From Shinisaurus crocodilurus (Eukaryota; Chordata; Lepidosauria; Squamata; Shinisauridae), in contig CM037877.1 of NCBI GenBank assembly GCA_021292165.1, positions 35,799,142 through 35,863,141 of the forward strand: 64,000 bases of DNA, read 5' to 3'. The stretch's first letter is position 1, and every line of letters begins with the position of its first letter. The position numbers and the translations under genes are program-made. The notes under the pieces are model-generated. The model made no database searches. It was not told the origin of the DNA and saw only the letters and a list, made by a program, of their open reading frames with translations. This document shows positions 1 to 11,339 of the stretch, in pieces.

Positions 1-2089
1 TGCAGAAAGTCTGCAAACTTGGGGGGGGGAGGGGATCCTGTTACATGATATTGTAGTTGAAACAAGTAGGTTAATATTTGCATCTCTATTTTTGCATAAA
101 TAAGATGAATACTTTAAAATGGATGCCAAAAATATACTCCTTGTAGGGGGAAAAACACTTTCCTATATTCAGTTTAAACATATAAATGTTGCCCTACCTC
201 GATGGATATGCTATTGGTTTTGCAAACCCTCTTCCAAGGTGTGTAGGAAAAAACAGCATCTTCTAGTGCAATCCTTGTCTATTCAGAAGTAAGTCCCAGA
301 CTCCTAGGTAAGTCTGTATAGGATCGCAGCCTTAGTTTATCATGAGCAGTAATGGAAACATCGATTTCTGCCTAAGTTCCAGTTAGTTATGTATTTAAAG
401 GCAACATTGCCAGTTTTCTTGGAGCGCAGTCCTACTATTTGCAAGCCCCTGGTGGTTGGCACTCTGAGGTTGGAGTCTCTGACATTTTCAGAGTAACAAC
501 TGAGGTGGTTTTCATTGCCCCCCCCCTCCATTCTTTGTTTGTTTGCTTGTTTACGCTTCCTATTGGAAGCAATGGGAAGAAATTAATTTTGACCAGCTCC
601 AGGGTTGGGGGTGTGGTCTGGGGCTGGGTGGGCTGTGTATCCACAATCACCACCACCCCCGCACACCTTGTCATGCTTCTTTTTCCTCTTCCCTGAGCTT
701 GGAGTTCCTGGGAGGGGCTAGAAGAGGAGGTCTCTGCTCAGATTTTCCTCTCTGAGGTTAGAGTCCTGCGTACAGCCTCCGAAAGGAATATCCACACAGT
801 CATTTTGTCCCTGGGACACCCTCCCCAGGACCATAGGATTGCTCTATTAGTTGAGCTTTAGTTATGGAATAATATTATGTTTAAATAGATTGCCAGCAAA
901 TCAGGAATAACCCTTTTTCACCCCTCTTCTTCAACCTCTCCTGGAGAAGTAGTGCCTGTTACTAAAATGATTAAAAATGTATAGTTTTTGGTACTAGTAT
1001 GTGAAGGTACTAGAGTTTAAAAAATATGGAAAGGAACATTTTTATATGCAACATTTAAGGTTTGTGAAGTGCAGTATTTTTATTTTACCTGCATATTTTC
1101 ATGTATACTCTGATAATCCTGATACTAGTAATTAGTGATAGTGTTAACAAAGATAAGAAATATTAGTAACAGTTGCACAAAGAAGAAAGAAAAGATTGTA
1201 CATGTCAACCATGGAAATATTTTTCCCCTACAAGTGATGTGATAGAAAACAAATGTAACCATAATGCATTTTCTTTAGTCCTGTTCAAATAATCAATTCT
1301 CTTCTTTATGGAACAAGTTGTATACATGCTGGGACCAGCAGGTACCAGTACATAGCAGGGCTGAAGACAATAAATGCAACGTCACGTTTATAGTTATTGG
1401 TAATTTATAAAATCCCCACAGGACTTGAAACTTGTTTAGCATAATAGCAAGACTATATTCTGAGCTGTTTTCTTTCTGTTGTAATAGTAGGTGCATACTA
1501 ATAAACCAAATGTCAACCAAAAAATAGGGGAAAACTCTAACATATGAATATCATTGTATTTAATATTTTTCCAAAAGTGCCATTTCAATAAATTCTATTT
1601 CTATTTAATTGCTTACTTTAAATCATTGGGGAAATTTTAGAGGTTGGAATGCAGATCCCCAGTGCTTTGCTAGAATGTGACATTAATTTTCTACCAGAAA
1701 CCCACTTCGCATGCATGCTTAACTGCATACATATCATTTACTTCATATAGAAGCTTCATCAGAATACCTATTTTGCACAGCATGTAGTTTGAAACAAAAC
1801 AACATTTAATTAAATCAGTTAGAAAAAAAGATAATAGGTAATGCACAGTGACAAGTTATGTCATGTTTCTAACTGATAACTGACGAAGGCAACTAGATAT
1901 ATTATTTTCAGTAGTTCTTGTATGTTTAGTAACTCTTGCAGAACACTGAAAGGATCTGAACAAACAACAATTGGTACAGCAAAAAAATCAATCAATCAAA
2001 AGGTTTGAAATATTGAGGAATTTTGGGCTTCTTCCTGAAGGCTGTCTGAAATAAAGTGGTATATTGTGAATAATTCAGGTAGGGCAGAT
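1..2089. other. AP3B1 intron, no gene recognised
   Basis: AT-rich sequence without a supportable gene. The short open frames here lack recognisable motifs and run through low-complexity stretches. A small piece at about 278-335 resembles half of the palindromic repeats seen elsewhere in the window (motif cagaagtaagtccc, then a gtataggat-type end). I infer intron because the first AP3B1 exon in the window begins in mid-codon at 4073. Confidence 0.6.
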
Positions 2090-2228
2090 TTCCCCAACCT
2101 GTTGTCCTCCAGATCTTTTTGGGCTTTTTGTTTCAAACTTTTTGGGCTTTGACTGCCATCATCCCCAGCCAGTGTGGCCAATGGTCAGAAATGTTGGAAG
2201 TTGTAGTGCCAAACATCTGGAGGATAAC
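2090..2228. mobile_element. hAT-type MITE, decayed
   Basis: About 140 bp with imperfect terminal inverted repeats. The left end (cagatttccccaacctgttg, then tcctccagat) matches the reverse complement of the right end (catctggaggataacagg, then ttggagaaggctg). The layout and inner sequence resemble better preserved copies at 4507-4644 and 9462-9596. The flanks give only a poor 8-bp duplication, so the boundaries are approximate. No coding capacity. Confidence 0.6.
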
Positions 2229-2286
2229 AGGTTGGAGAAGGCTGAGCCAGGGGATCTCGTGAGTCATCCTTTTATGTAACAACTCA

Positions 2287-2495
2287 CCTGGTCATAACAG
2301 AACCATAGAGTTGGAAGGGGCCATTTAGTCTAAGGCCCTGCTCAGTGCAAGAATCCAGTTTAAACTGTCCATTACAAATGGTTATCCAGTCTGTTTGAAT
2401 ATCTCCAGTGACAGAGAGCCCACTATCTCCTTAGGCAGTTGGTTCCATTGACTGCTATGACCATTAGGAAGTTTTTCCTTTTTTCCCCTTTCAAA
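2287..2495 (-). mobile_element. CR1 LINE 3' fragment
   Basis: The sequence 'accatagagttggaagggg', followed later by 'gtctgtttgaatatctccag' and 'ggcagttggttcca', then 'ttaggaagtttttcc', is the characteristic reverse complement of the amniote CR1 3' region. It is a short, 5'-truncated and diverged fragment with no usable reading frame. Confidence 0.75.
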
Positions 2496-2557
2496 ATCAC
2501 AACCAAAATAATGAATTTTTTTCAGAAATACAATACAAATTGACACAGGGTTATATC

Positions 2558-2914
2558 CAATGTTGTGCCAGTGGGAGTTTGTGGAAGGTGATTTTCCTGC
2601 AGCCACTCCCGAGGTAGTTCCCAGACCCCCCCCCCCGAAAGCCTCTTCTGAGGGTGGGTTGTGGTGCTTAGGGAAGGGGAATCCCTGAAAAACAGGAGGG
2701 TATACCTTCCATGAGCAGGAACTCCACCCCCTGAAGGTACACCCCCATCTGATTTTCAAAGATTCTCCCTTCTCCCCTCAGCCCCCTCATGCCATTGCCC
2801 ACTCAGTTCACAAAGGTCCTCTGACCCGCAAGAGAAGCTTCTCTGTGGGCAGTCAGGGGAAGGAAGTGGCGGGGAAGCCACCTTGTGCAAACTCCCTTCT
2901 GCCTGCACAATTGG
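2558..2914. mobile_element. Foldback (long inverted repeat) element
   Basis: About 360 bp with imperfect 45-50 bp inverted ends. Left ccaatgttgtgccagtgg, then gagtttgtggaaggtgattttcc, pairs with right ggggaagccacc, then ttgtgcaaactcccttctgcctgcacaattgg. The interior is GC-rich with a C11 run. Probably a non-autonomous DNA transposon. Superfamily not assignable from the sequence. Confidence 0.5.
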
Positions 2915-3655
2915 AAAATAATACCAAATAATAGTAAAATGTAACTCAACCTTATATGTAAAGCTGCCCTCTTAAATTCTGTTATAGCTTTAGCAACAAA
3001 AAGAGCAAAACACACTGGCTTAAGCATACTTAAATATTAATCTTATTCAGGGCATTAAAAACGTTAATTCCAGTTAGCCAACCCCATGTCTGATACAGCA
3101 TATCCTTTTATTTTTCTCTGAATATGCGCATAAATCGAACACCTGAAAAGACAATGAATAAGATCCTCTATCTCATTTCTTCCTTAAATACAAAATATCT
3201 GCTCTATTAGTCTTCTCATATATCTTCCCATGCTTCATATGGAAGGGTTTCCACTACCAGTACCTTTATTGTTCTTTTTTTTTTTTTTTTACAACTTCCT
3301 CTGTTCTGCTATATTGTCAAGACTGAACAAACAGAAGTGCATATCCCATGGATTTATATAGTGTCATTTTGATAGTGAACTCGATCTGAAAAGCCAGGAT
3401 AGCATTGCAGTGGGTCAAACAAAATTGTAGTCTTGATGAGCAAAAATTGGTCACTAGGGATGATGGTAATCTCTCATATTCTGTCACTGTTTCCCATTCT
3501 CTGCACTTGCTTATGACTGTTCCATGGCATCTCTCTTAATGCCTGTTTTTCCAGAATGGTTCTCTGTGGGTGAGTTGTTACTTCTGGATTGATCACATGC
3601 TTACTTCTTTGTAAGGTGTTATTCTAGAGAGAGGGTTGAATACCCTCTGTTTCAG
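2915..3655. other. AP3B1 intron, nothing recognised
   Basis: AT-rich intron with a poly-T run near 3276-3293. No element or gene identified. Confidence 0.5.
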
Positions 3656-3795
3656 TAATTTTAAAATTGTTTTTAAAATGTCTAGTGTACATTTTTCGAT
3701 GTTTTTATAATTGTTGTAAACCGCCCAGAGCTTCGGCTATTGGGCGGTATAGATATGAAATGAATGAATGAATGAATGAATAAATAAATAATACA
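3656..3795 (+). mobile_element. L2-type 3' tail
   Basis: The stretch ends with a hairpin, 'accgcccagag', then 'cttcggctattgggcggta', followed by (gaat)n/(aaat)n repeats. Other copies in the window, for example inverted at 62451-62575, share this stem and tail. It is read as the 3' end of an L2-mobilised element whose body is lost. Confidence 0.6.
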
Positions 3796-4072
3796 TTTTG
3801 AATCATGTGTCTAGCGAGTATTTCTGCAAGCTGGCAAAATAAATGGATAAAGGTCACACACCTGTGCAAGAACATAATTTGGAAAATACTCAAATGTACA
3901 GCAGTTGTGTTTCTCACAGTCTTGCTGAGTAGTCATAGTCTTCCCTGTCTCCCTCCTTGTCACCCCACTTCCCTTTTGGCATCTGTTATTATATTCAAAT
4001 TTAGATTGCAAGTTCCTTAGAAGAGTTACTGATTCTTTTGTGTCTAAATTCTTGTTCCCTAGCTTGTAGCAG

Positions 4073-4245
4073 GGAGTGTTGTGATGTCATTTGAAGAAGT
4101 ATGTCCAGACAGAATAGATCTGATTCACAAGAACTACCGAAAGCTCTGTAATCTGTTGGTTGATGTGGAAGAATGGGGTCAAGTTGTCATTATCCACATG
4201 CTGACTCGATATGCACGTACACAGTTTGTGAGCCCTTGGAAAGAG
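4073..4245 (+). CDS. AP3B1: AP3B1 internal exon (AP-3 complex subunit beta-1), first in window
   Basis: AP3B1 is the large beta-3A subunit of the AP-3 heterotetramer (with delta, mu3 and sigma3). AP-3 sorts membrane cargo from endosomes to lysosomes and lysosome-related organelles such as melanosomes. This 173-bp exon begins after a cag acceptor with 2 nt of a split Gly codon and ends at a gag|gtgagc donor in phase 0. The frame contains [20 protein letters not shown] and then [20 protein letters not shown], which I recognise as the adaptin helical-repeat trunk. The ending FVSPWKE fits the beta-3A paralogue rather than the neuronal AP3B2. No stop interrupts the frame. The upstream exon lies outside the window and the next exon is 17.3 kb away. 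Confidence 0.95.
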
Positions 4246-4506
4246 GTGAGCAGTTTTAAATAAAAATATTACTTTGGGTATTTCTGCGTTGCTAAAAGCA
4301 GGCTTTTTGACATATTTTCGGGAGTATGTACTTATAACTTTGAACTAATAACACATATGCAAGTGTAATCCTTTAAAGTTAACTGTTACTAGAACTGCCA
4401 AGAGTCCCTGAAAGCAATGCTACTTCCTTCACTAGTACTGCTGAGTAAGGGGTGATAGACTCCCCCTACCAAGTCAGTTAATATTGTCTTTAAGGATTCC
4501 CTAGGC

Positions 4507-4644
4507 CAGAGCTAGGGAACCTGTCGCCCTCCAGATATCGATGAACTGCTGCTCCTATCAACCCTCACCATTGGCCAGGCTGGCTGGGGCTGATGGGAAG
4601 TGGAGGCCAACAACATCTGGAGCATCACAGGTTCCCCAGCCTTT
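4507..4644. mobile_element. hAT-type MITE with 8-bp target duplication
   Basis: A 138-bp element with imperfect inverted ends (left cagagctagggaacctgtcg, right cacaggttccccagccttt). It is flanked by ccctaggc (4499-4506) and ccttaggc (4645-4652), an 8-bp duplication with one mismatch. That is the target-site length expected for hAT transposition. No coding capacity. Confidence 0.8.
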
Positions 4645-4690
4645 CCTTAGGCAATACAAGAGTAATTGCCCAGGAAATATCCCTGAAAGC

Positions 4691-4691
4691 T

Positions 4692-4728
<37 letters not shown>
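4691..4728. repeat. (GATA)n microsatellite
   Basis: About nine tandem gata/tagat units. Confidence 0.95.
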
Positions 4729-4729
<1 letters not shown>

Positions 4730-4734
4730 TGCTT

Positions 4735-4852
4735 GCACCTGCCTGGTGGCCTCTAGATATTTTGTACTACAACTTCCATTATTCCTGATCATTGGTTATT
4801 CTGGCTGGGGCTTTCAGTCCAAAATATCTGGAGGGGCAGAATTCCTGAAAAT
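4735..4852. mobile_element. hAT-type MITE fragment
   Basis: Inverted ends 'tggcctctagatattttg', then 'tactacaacttcc', and 'tccaaaatatctggagggg', then 'cagaattcctg', resemble the other palindromic MITEs here. No clear target duplication. Confidence 0.5.
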
Positions 4853-5689
4853 AGTACCAAGTGTTGGCTGCCTGTTGGAATAAGAGATAAAGGAGGCTGT
4901 GGGAAAGGGGAGTATCAGATGGATGTGGAGAGGAAGTGGATAGAGTCCTTCCCTCTTCAAATTATATTGAAATACATATATTTGATGACCCTGTGCATCA
5001 AATTAATGGGTTGTTGGCTAGTGCATATATAACAAAGAACTTGCTTTCTGTTCTTCAAAACTTGTGCTAGACTTGTGCATTATAATAAGGTGGGCTATAA
5101 AATAAATAAATAAATAAATAAATAAGAAATGAACCTAGCTTCCAAACACAAATTAACATGTTAATTCTTAGATTAATGTTTTCTGGTGGTTAGAGTATAC
5201 CATGTTTAAATTGACATTTCATTTCAGGTTCTTGGTGTTCTAAGTTTAAATAAGTGTATGTGGAAAAGTACAGTGGTGATCTCAACATTTGCTGTCATAC
5301 CAGTTCAAAAACAGATGTCAGTTGTTTAAGAATCTAGATGTAGAGTAGGAAGGAAATAAAATATTTTTATCTTATTTGTATCTCATTCTATCCTGCACAC
5401 TCAGATTACGCTTTCAGCCTCTACTTAAAACAAAGTTTAAAAGAAACACTACAAAATATAGCCATTCAGAATATATTAGCTTCTCAGTTGATAATTTGTT
5501 TCTTGGATTCTACCTGGGGCAGGGAGATATCGGGTTCACCTCAGGCTTCTGTTTTCCTTCCCTGTTCCCCTTACCACAGAGAGAAGAGAAGTGAATGACT
5601 GAGTTGTGAAGATACAACATTTTATTCACTTCTCTATGTAGCAAGGTTAGTGGAAGGTGGAGAGAACAAGTTTTTGTCCTGTTGTCCTG
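4853..5689. other. AP3B1 intron, nothing recognised apart from an (AAAT)n tail
   Basis: Unassigned intron. At 5086-5126 'aaggtgggctataaaataaa', then further taaa units, looks like the very end of a SINE or L2 tail. No gene seen. Confidence 0.5.
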
Positions 5690-6140
5690 TTCTATGTTGA
5701 CAGCCCTTCAGATATTTAAAAAGTGCCATCATTGCCCCTGCTCAGTCTTCTCTTCTCCAGGCTAAACATACCTACCCAGTTCCTTCAACCTTTCCTCACA
5801 GGACTTGGTTTCCATACCATTGACGGCACTGGTTTGCATATCACGCTGCAGTTTCTGAGTTGTTTAACGCAGGAATTGCAGCATGCCATGCAAACCAGGT
5901 CACCATCTTAGTTGCCTTCCTCAGAACCCATTCTAGTTTATTTCCTCTTAAAGTGCAGGACCCAGGATTGGACACAGTACCTCCAGATGGGGTCTGACTA
6001 GTGCAGAATGAAGTGGAATTATTACTTCTCTTGACTTGGAAAATGTGCATTCTCTTAATGCATTTTAAAATTGCATTAGCCTTGATTTCAACTGCATCAC
6101 ATTGCTGACTACTTTTCTTTTATTCCTGCTTTTCCATTAA
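5690..6140 (-). mobile_element. CR1 LINE 3' fragment with a nested palindrome
   Basis: The reverse strand is CR1: 'cctttcctcacaggacttgg', 'accatcttagttgccttcct', 'ggacccaggattggacacag' and 'cagatggggtctgac' follow the familiar order of the CR1 3' coding end. At about 5832-5900 the match is broken by roughly 70 bp with inverted ends (ctggtttgcat ... atgcaaaccag), a small MITE-like insertion. The frame is dead. Confidence 0.8.
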
Positions 6141-6194
6141 GGAAGCAATATTTTGTCCCCAGTATTTTGCTCAAAAGAGATTAGAAGCAGGACT

Positions 6195-6345
6195 CGGGCT
6201 AGCACAATCTGGGATGGATCCAAACTTAGTCATACTTAGAGCAGACCCACAGCAATCAATGGTATTAAATTAATCATGACTAACTTAAGTCCCATTGATT
6301 TCAATGGGTCTACTCCAAACATGATAAAGTTTGGATCCAACTTAT
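6195..6345. mobile_element. Palindromic non-autonomous element
   Basis: About 150 bp with inverted arms. 'ggatccaaacttagtcatac', then 'ttagagcagaccca', on the left pairs with 'tgggtctactcc', then 'aaacatgataaagtttggatcc', on the right. A related repeat lies at 43815-43985. Non-coding; probably a MITE. Confidence 0.65.
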
Positions 6346-6464
6346 TTTCTGCTGCCCCAGAGCCCAGGGCTAGATCTAATGGGCTTAAGTTACATGAGGG
6401 TAGATTTCAGTTGAGCATTGGGATAAACTTCTTAAAAGTAACAGCAGTTTGACTATAGAACCAA

Positions 6465-6560
6465 TTACGTTGGGTTGGGTTCTCCCTGGCTGGAGGTCTT
6501 CAAGCAGGAAGTTGGACTAGATGGCCTACAAGACCCCTTCCAACTCTGATCCACTTCTCC
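6465..6560 (+). mobile_element. CR1 3' end fragment
   Basis: 'ggaagttggactagatggcc', then 'ccccttccaactctgat', is the sense-strand 3' terminus of amniote CR1 elements. It is a short truncated copy. Confidence 0.7.
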
Positions 6561-7157
6561 TTGGTTTTTTTGGATCTGTTTTAATTTTTTTTTAATTGAG
6601 GAACATACTAGTTCTGTTACCACAGAAAGGCCTTGAAACTAACTGCTTAACTGATCCCAGGAGTATCATTTGCAGTACTATTATATCCTTTAATTTAGCA
6701 AAAGTTGCCCATTCACCTCAGAATTCCATTTCTAAGTTCTCCCAAGTTACCATTAGCAATTTGATGATAAGCCTTAGGCTTCCCAGACGTCTCTGACAGG
6801 AACAGTCAGAGATGGTGTGCTATTTCTGCTTGCCCAGTTCACTGTGGCATCAAGCAAGTTGAGATAGGCAGATTGCTCAGAAGACAAAACAGAAAGTTCA
6901 GAACCATTGGAATTGGAAATTCCAGATCATGTGTTTTGCATGGTTTGTTATTTAGGCAAGCTGTGACTTGTACATTTCAGATGTGTACAAGTCACACTTT
7001 GAATATTCAGAGTTAATGTATTGAACTCCTCCATGCATGTACTTAACATTATTTTAAGAAGTAACCAGAATTGTGGTTTGCTATGTTGTAGTCTGGTAGC
7101 TGGCTGTTAGGTATTAACTGTTAAAATAATCCCATAACCTGTTTGGAGCAACGGAGG
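6561..7157. other. AP3B1 intron, nothing recognised
   Basis: AT-rich sequence. Open frames are short and without motifs. Confidence 0.5.
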
Positions 7158-7386
7158 TTTTATTTATTTATTTATTTATTATATTTATACCCCACCTTTT
7201 TTCCTGCAAGGAGCCCAAGGCGGCTTACATAATCCTCCTCTCCATTTTATCCTCACAACAACCCTGTGAGGTAGGTTAGGCTGAGAGACAGTGACTGGCC
7301 CAAAGTCACCCAGTGAGGTTCATGGCTGAGCGGGGACTAGAACCTGGATCTCCTGAGTCCCAGTCCAACGCTCTCACCACTACTGC
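7158..7386 (-). mobile_element. tRNA-derived MIR/CORE-like SINE
   Basis: The reverse strand reads as a tRNA-like head with a B-box-like 'ggttctagtccc', then 'ctgggtgactttgggcc', 'ctacctcacagggttgttgt', then 'gaggataaaatgg' (the MIR/CORE-type centre), then 'aagccgccttgggctccttg', and an (aaat)n tail. The first ~15 bp of the head, present in the 57518 copy, are missing or altered. Related copies lie at 42795-43042, 57518-57757 and 63482-63690. Confidence 0.85.
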
Positions 7387-7796
7387 CCGGGGTGAGGCAA
7401 GGATCACATGACAAAGAATCTTTGTCTTGGTCCTGGTGTCCTTGGCTCCTTCCATTTCATTCCCTGCCTTTTCCCAGGACAGACCTTAATCTTTATTCTT
7501 TCTCATACTATCCAGTTATTCTGCCTGTGATTCTCCTGGTTCCTCCTTATTTTCAAACTTGGATTTTCCTACTTTCCCCCTTGTATATATCCACAGAAAT
7601 ACACCCTTTTCTCTGCTTTTCCTTAGCTTTCTGTCTTACCTTTTCCCGTCCTGGCCTGGGCGCTGGTGGATGGATTTGTTCGGCACTGGACCTAAAAAGG
7701 CAAAAGCGAAAAGGCATTTTATTTGGTACATCAGAACTATGAGGAAGAGTGCTGAGCAGCAGATCTAGAGACCTGGTAAAGCAGCTGGGGTGTTCT
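7387..7796. other. AP3B1 intron, nothing recognised
   Basis: A 116-codon open frame begins at 7392 but has no recognisable domain, and its start lies in the flank of the preceding SINE. I treat it as chance. Confidence 0.5.
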
Positions 7797-8012
7797 CTGA
7801 TTTATTATTTATTTATCATTACATTTATGAATCGCCCATCTGGCCGGTCACCTGGCCACCCTTGGCGATGTACAATTAAAACAAAGCAATAATAAAATAA
7901 ACATAATAATTAAAACAATATAGAAAAAATCCTTTTAAAATCCTAACCCACCCCATATTCCTGCCTGAAATACCATGTTTTTAATGCGTGGCGGAAGCTC
8001 ATCACGGAGGGA
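7797..8012 (-). mobile_element. L2 3' end fragment
   Basis: The reverse strand reads as the last codons of L2 ORF2, then 'atatggggtgggttaggatt', then the hairpin 'tggccaggtgaccggccaga', then 'tgggcgattcataaa', and an (aaat)n tail. The order matches the 3' end of the L2 copy at 58870-61620, so both belong to one subfamily. Only ~215 bp remain. Confidence 0.85.
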
Positions 8013-8253
8013 GTATTATTTATGATCCTCCATCTCTACTGCTGCTACAATCCAGCAAACCATTTCATGCTCATGCTGATTGCCAGTTTGGTTCAGCCTA
8101 GCCTGCTCATGCTGGCATGGTTTACTCTTAGGGTACACCATCAGTTATGGCTGACAGAAGCATTTTTCCCTCTTTCCTCATTGGAGTGACCACCAACCAG
8201 CCACCATTTTGAATGTTACCATGGTGTGCTTATCGAGCTTCTGGCACCAGATG

Positions 8254-8757
8254 TGTCAGGATCTGCTCAGCTGGGAAGCGCTGCAGCTCCATCTGGTGGC
8301 CGCTTTTCAGAAAGCAGTCCGGCCTACCCTGCTGTACTTGCAGGGTTCAGCCCCAGACCTCCAGGTGCTCCCAGGATTGCTAATGCAGACCAGCTGGGAG
8401 CTTCAAGAAGCCCTACATAAAGGCTTCCTCTTCCCTCAAGCCTTCACCACAGCAACATAAGTCATTGTGGTGTCTGCAGCCGGTTCCTGACTCTGGTGAC
8501 CAACTCTGATCCTCACCTTGGCTGTGTTCAATCTGCATCTGCCCCTGACCTTTGCTTCTGGCCCCACCTTGCCTGGTACGTGTCTGACCTCTACTTGTCT
8601 CTGGACTTCGCTCAGGCCTGTGTCCCTGCTCTGCCATGTATGTGTTTGACCATTGCTTGCTCTGGACTCTGCTTTGTCTCTGGCCTGCATCCTCCTCCAT
8701 CACTCCTGACCTGGCATTCCAGCCTAGGACCCTTGCCGCTCACGCCCTGGACTGACA
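8254..8757 (+). mobile_element. Solo LTR of an LTR retrotransposon
   Basis: A 504-bp block starts TGTCAGGATCTGC and ends GACTGACA (TG...CA). It is flanked by perfect 5-bp direct repeats agatg (8249-8253 and 8758-8762). A TATA-like 'cctacataaaggcttcc' near 8412 could mark a promoter, giving + orientation. The 5-bp duplication and TG/CA ends fit integrase-mediated insertion of a Ty3/gypsy or ERV-type element. No internal region or second LTR follows, so it is probably the product of LTR-LTR recombination. The open frames crossing it have no protein motifs. The family is not recognised. Confidence 0.75.
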
Positions 8758-9461
8758 AGATGGAACCAACTTCAGTCACCCTAATTGGGCACATAAGAAA
8801 TACCTTAGGTGGTTTGGATGCCTGATGGAGCACACTGGAATCATGGGGGAGGCCCAGAAAATGGTTGGTTTTGGATAGCTTTTTCCCTTCTTACTCAGAT
8901 ACCATGACACAGCTCTCTTCAATGTCCTAGCCACCAGAGTGCAGTCTTCCTTAACAGAGATTATTCTTCTGCTTTCCTGTTGGGTTCTCAGTAGGCCAGC
9001 CTTTTAGTCTTCTCCTCTAATACTCATCAGAGCACCAATGCTGAGAGACATCGGGTCTCAAAAATTAAGCAGCCAGTTCTTTCTGATCTTTCTGGCCATT
9101 TCCCTCAAAGTAAGCAAGAGCAAAGTAAAAGAGACTGAGGGTGGGGCTGGTCCTCAAGAGTCTTCTTCCTCACCTCAGCCTAAGCATAAATCACAGCAAA
9201 AACAGCTTAAATAAAAATAATCCCAAAAGTAGTCGAAACATTTGGTCCCATATTCAGTGGAGGTGTCTGCAGTGGATTCCCCAGACGCCATTGTAATTTT
9301 CAAGAAGGAAAAACTTTAGCTGCTGCTTCTAAACATTCTAAAGTACAACACAGTGATAGTGACGCTATTAAATCCTTGTCTAGATCTCAGGATTTTTCTG
9401 TGATAAGGAAGAGGGGGTATGGTCCGACACGGGATCCATGTTGAGGCACCTAGTCCTAGAC

Positions 9462-9596
9462 CAGGGCTCTCCAACCTTGGGTCCCCAGATGTTGCTGGCC
9501 TACTGCTCCCAGCATACCGAGCCAGCATGGCTAATGGCAAGGGATTCTGGGAGCTGTAGTAATCAACATCTAGGGAACCAAGGTTGGAGAGCCCTG
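9462..9596. mobile_element. hAT-type MITE with 8-bp target duplication
   Basis: A 135-bp element with long inverted ends (cagggctctccaaccttggg, then tccccagatgttg / caacatctagggaacc, then aaggttggagagccctg). It is flanked by tcctagac (9454-9461) and tcctaggc (9597-9604), 8 bp with one mismatch. It is related to the perfect palindrome at 41484-41613. Confidence 0.85.
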
Positions 9597-10368
9597 TCCT
9601 AGGCTATTTAATGTTGAGGATTTCTTCCCTTTATTATCCAAGCTATGGCTTCCCTAACTACGCAAACTACACCTCAGGAGCCGCCTGAGTCAGCATTGAG
9701 AGCATGTGCATTGTTCCTTGGAACCCTCTACATCAAATGGGAAATATGTTTTCCTTCTCCTTTTGATAGGCTAGTCAAAGAGGAATGGAACTATGGAAGA
9801 TATTAAAGCCTCATTCATAGATACTCTGGTAGCTGCTTTTCTTTATGGAGATGTAGACTGAAAGACAGGGATGCACCACTTAAGGATCTGGGTGAGAGGC
9901 AATTGAACATGGCCCTGTAAAAGGCACATGAGGTTGCTGCCCTAGCATTATTTGCTTCCTCCACATCTTCATTCTTTGCAAGAGCCTCACTTCTTTGGAT
10001 TGAGGATCTCATGAACAACAAAGATCTGGACAGTAATACCATCTAAAGTGGATTGATTAAGCTCCACAGGACATATCCTTTAGTGGTGGATGTCACCCAG
10101 GACACAGTTATCTACGCACCTAGGTCCATAGCAGCTACAATTATTGCATGCTGATCACTATGGCTCAAGCATGCCCCATGGATGCTTATTCTAGAGGCAA
10201 TCTGGTGATAGTCCCTTTCAGAGGGGCTTACCTTTTTGGAGAAGAGGCGTTAAAGAACTTAGAGACCAAAGACTAACACTATGCCTTCCTCTAACAAAAA
10301 GGAGAATAGTAAATGGTCTTCTGAATCCTACTCTTCCTTTTGAGAAAGCAAGCCCTTCTCAGCTTTCC

Positions 10369-10900
10369 ATGCCTGCAATTATAAAACCTTCAAGCCAGCT
10401 TGGTTTCACTCCAATTTTTAATCGAGAAACCAATCAGCCTCCACTTCCAGGGCGGCTCCATCCCAATCTACCAAGTCTGGTAAGCAGCAGTTCTGACCTC
10501 CCAACTTCTGTATGTGGGAGAAAGGTAACAACACTTCCTCCACATCTGATCTGGATAACTGGACATTCCAAACAATTTCTCAAGGTTACACCATATAGAG
10601 TTCAACGCCCTCCCAAAGAACAAGTTTTGTCCCTCTTCAAATCTCTAGAGAAACAGCACATTTTTGCCCAAGCAGTTGCCCATTTCTTCAGGATCAGGGC
10701 AATAGAACTGGCTCTGGTTCAGGAACGATTCTTGAGGGTGTACTCCCTTTTCTGTTCTCTGAAAAAAGGGTGGGAGGACCATCCTAGATGTGAAGTATGT
10801 CAACAAGTTTGTGTCATACTATAAGTTTTGGATGGAAACCCTCTAGACCATGAAATAAGCCCGCCAACTCAGTGACTTCTTGGCATTGATAGATCTTACA
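10369..10900 (+). pseudogene. DIRS RT N-terminal region (broken)
   Basis: The open frame 10369-10824 and its extension contain RPPKEQVLSLFKSLEK, VQERFLRVYSLFCSLKKG and then a shifted FLALIDLTEPYL. These match the order of the DIRS-type RT N-terminus (a primer-grip-like lead, an 'LF-V-KK' block, then 'ASIDL'). The frame shifts after about 10780 and stops at 10822. It lacks the catalytic YxDD block. Confidence 0.6.
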
Positions 10901-11218
10901 GAGCCCTATCTGCTCTATGCCTTCCCACCCATTCCCCTCATTGCATGGGTACTTTTGAAAGGACGGGAAAGAATACCAGTAGTTCTGCTGGCTCACTGGC
11001 CCAGAAGACCCTGGTTTTCAGTGCAACTGTCACAAAGAGACTCATGGTTCCTTCCTGTCAAGCCTTACCTACTTTGTCAGAGCCCACTGTATCATTTGAA
11101 TCCAGGCCGGCTCTTCCTAGCCCCTGAAAGGAGTCGTCATCTTGCCTTAGGCTACTTGGAGCAAGTTACTAACATGGTTCTGTTTTCTAGAAAGGCTTCA
11201 ATCAACCAGGATTTATGA
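10901..11218 (+). pseudogene. DIRS pol C-terminal region (broken)
   Basis: The frame contains LYAFPPIPLIAWVL, then RRPWFS and HLNPGRLFLAPE. This corresponds to the post-RNase H region of the intact-looking copy (LFPPIPLLTRVLAK and HQPWFSLLLRL at 32790-32910). It is joined directly to the early RT motif DLTEPYL, so roughly 1 kb of RT and RNase H has been deleted at about 10910. Confidence 0.65.
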
Positions 11219-11339
11219 GGAGACTGGCAGACATTCCTGAGATGATGCAGAAGGAGGTCCTATGTCTACAAGTCAGCCAGTCTAAAAGAACCTCTTCTTT
11301 TTGCAGTCAGATTTGGAGCTCAGCCTTAGTGCTAACACT

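Noticed and set aside
8413..8833. Overlapping 73-109 codon frames on both strands
   Set aside because: They fall in and around the solo LTR and have no protein motifs.
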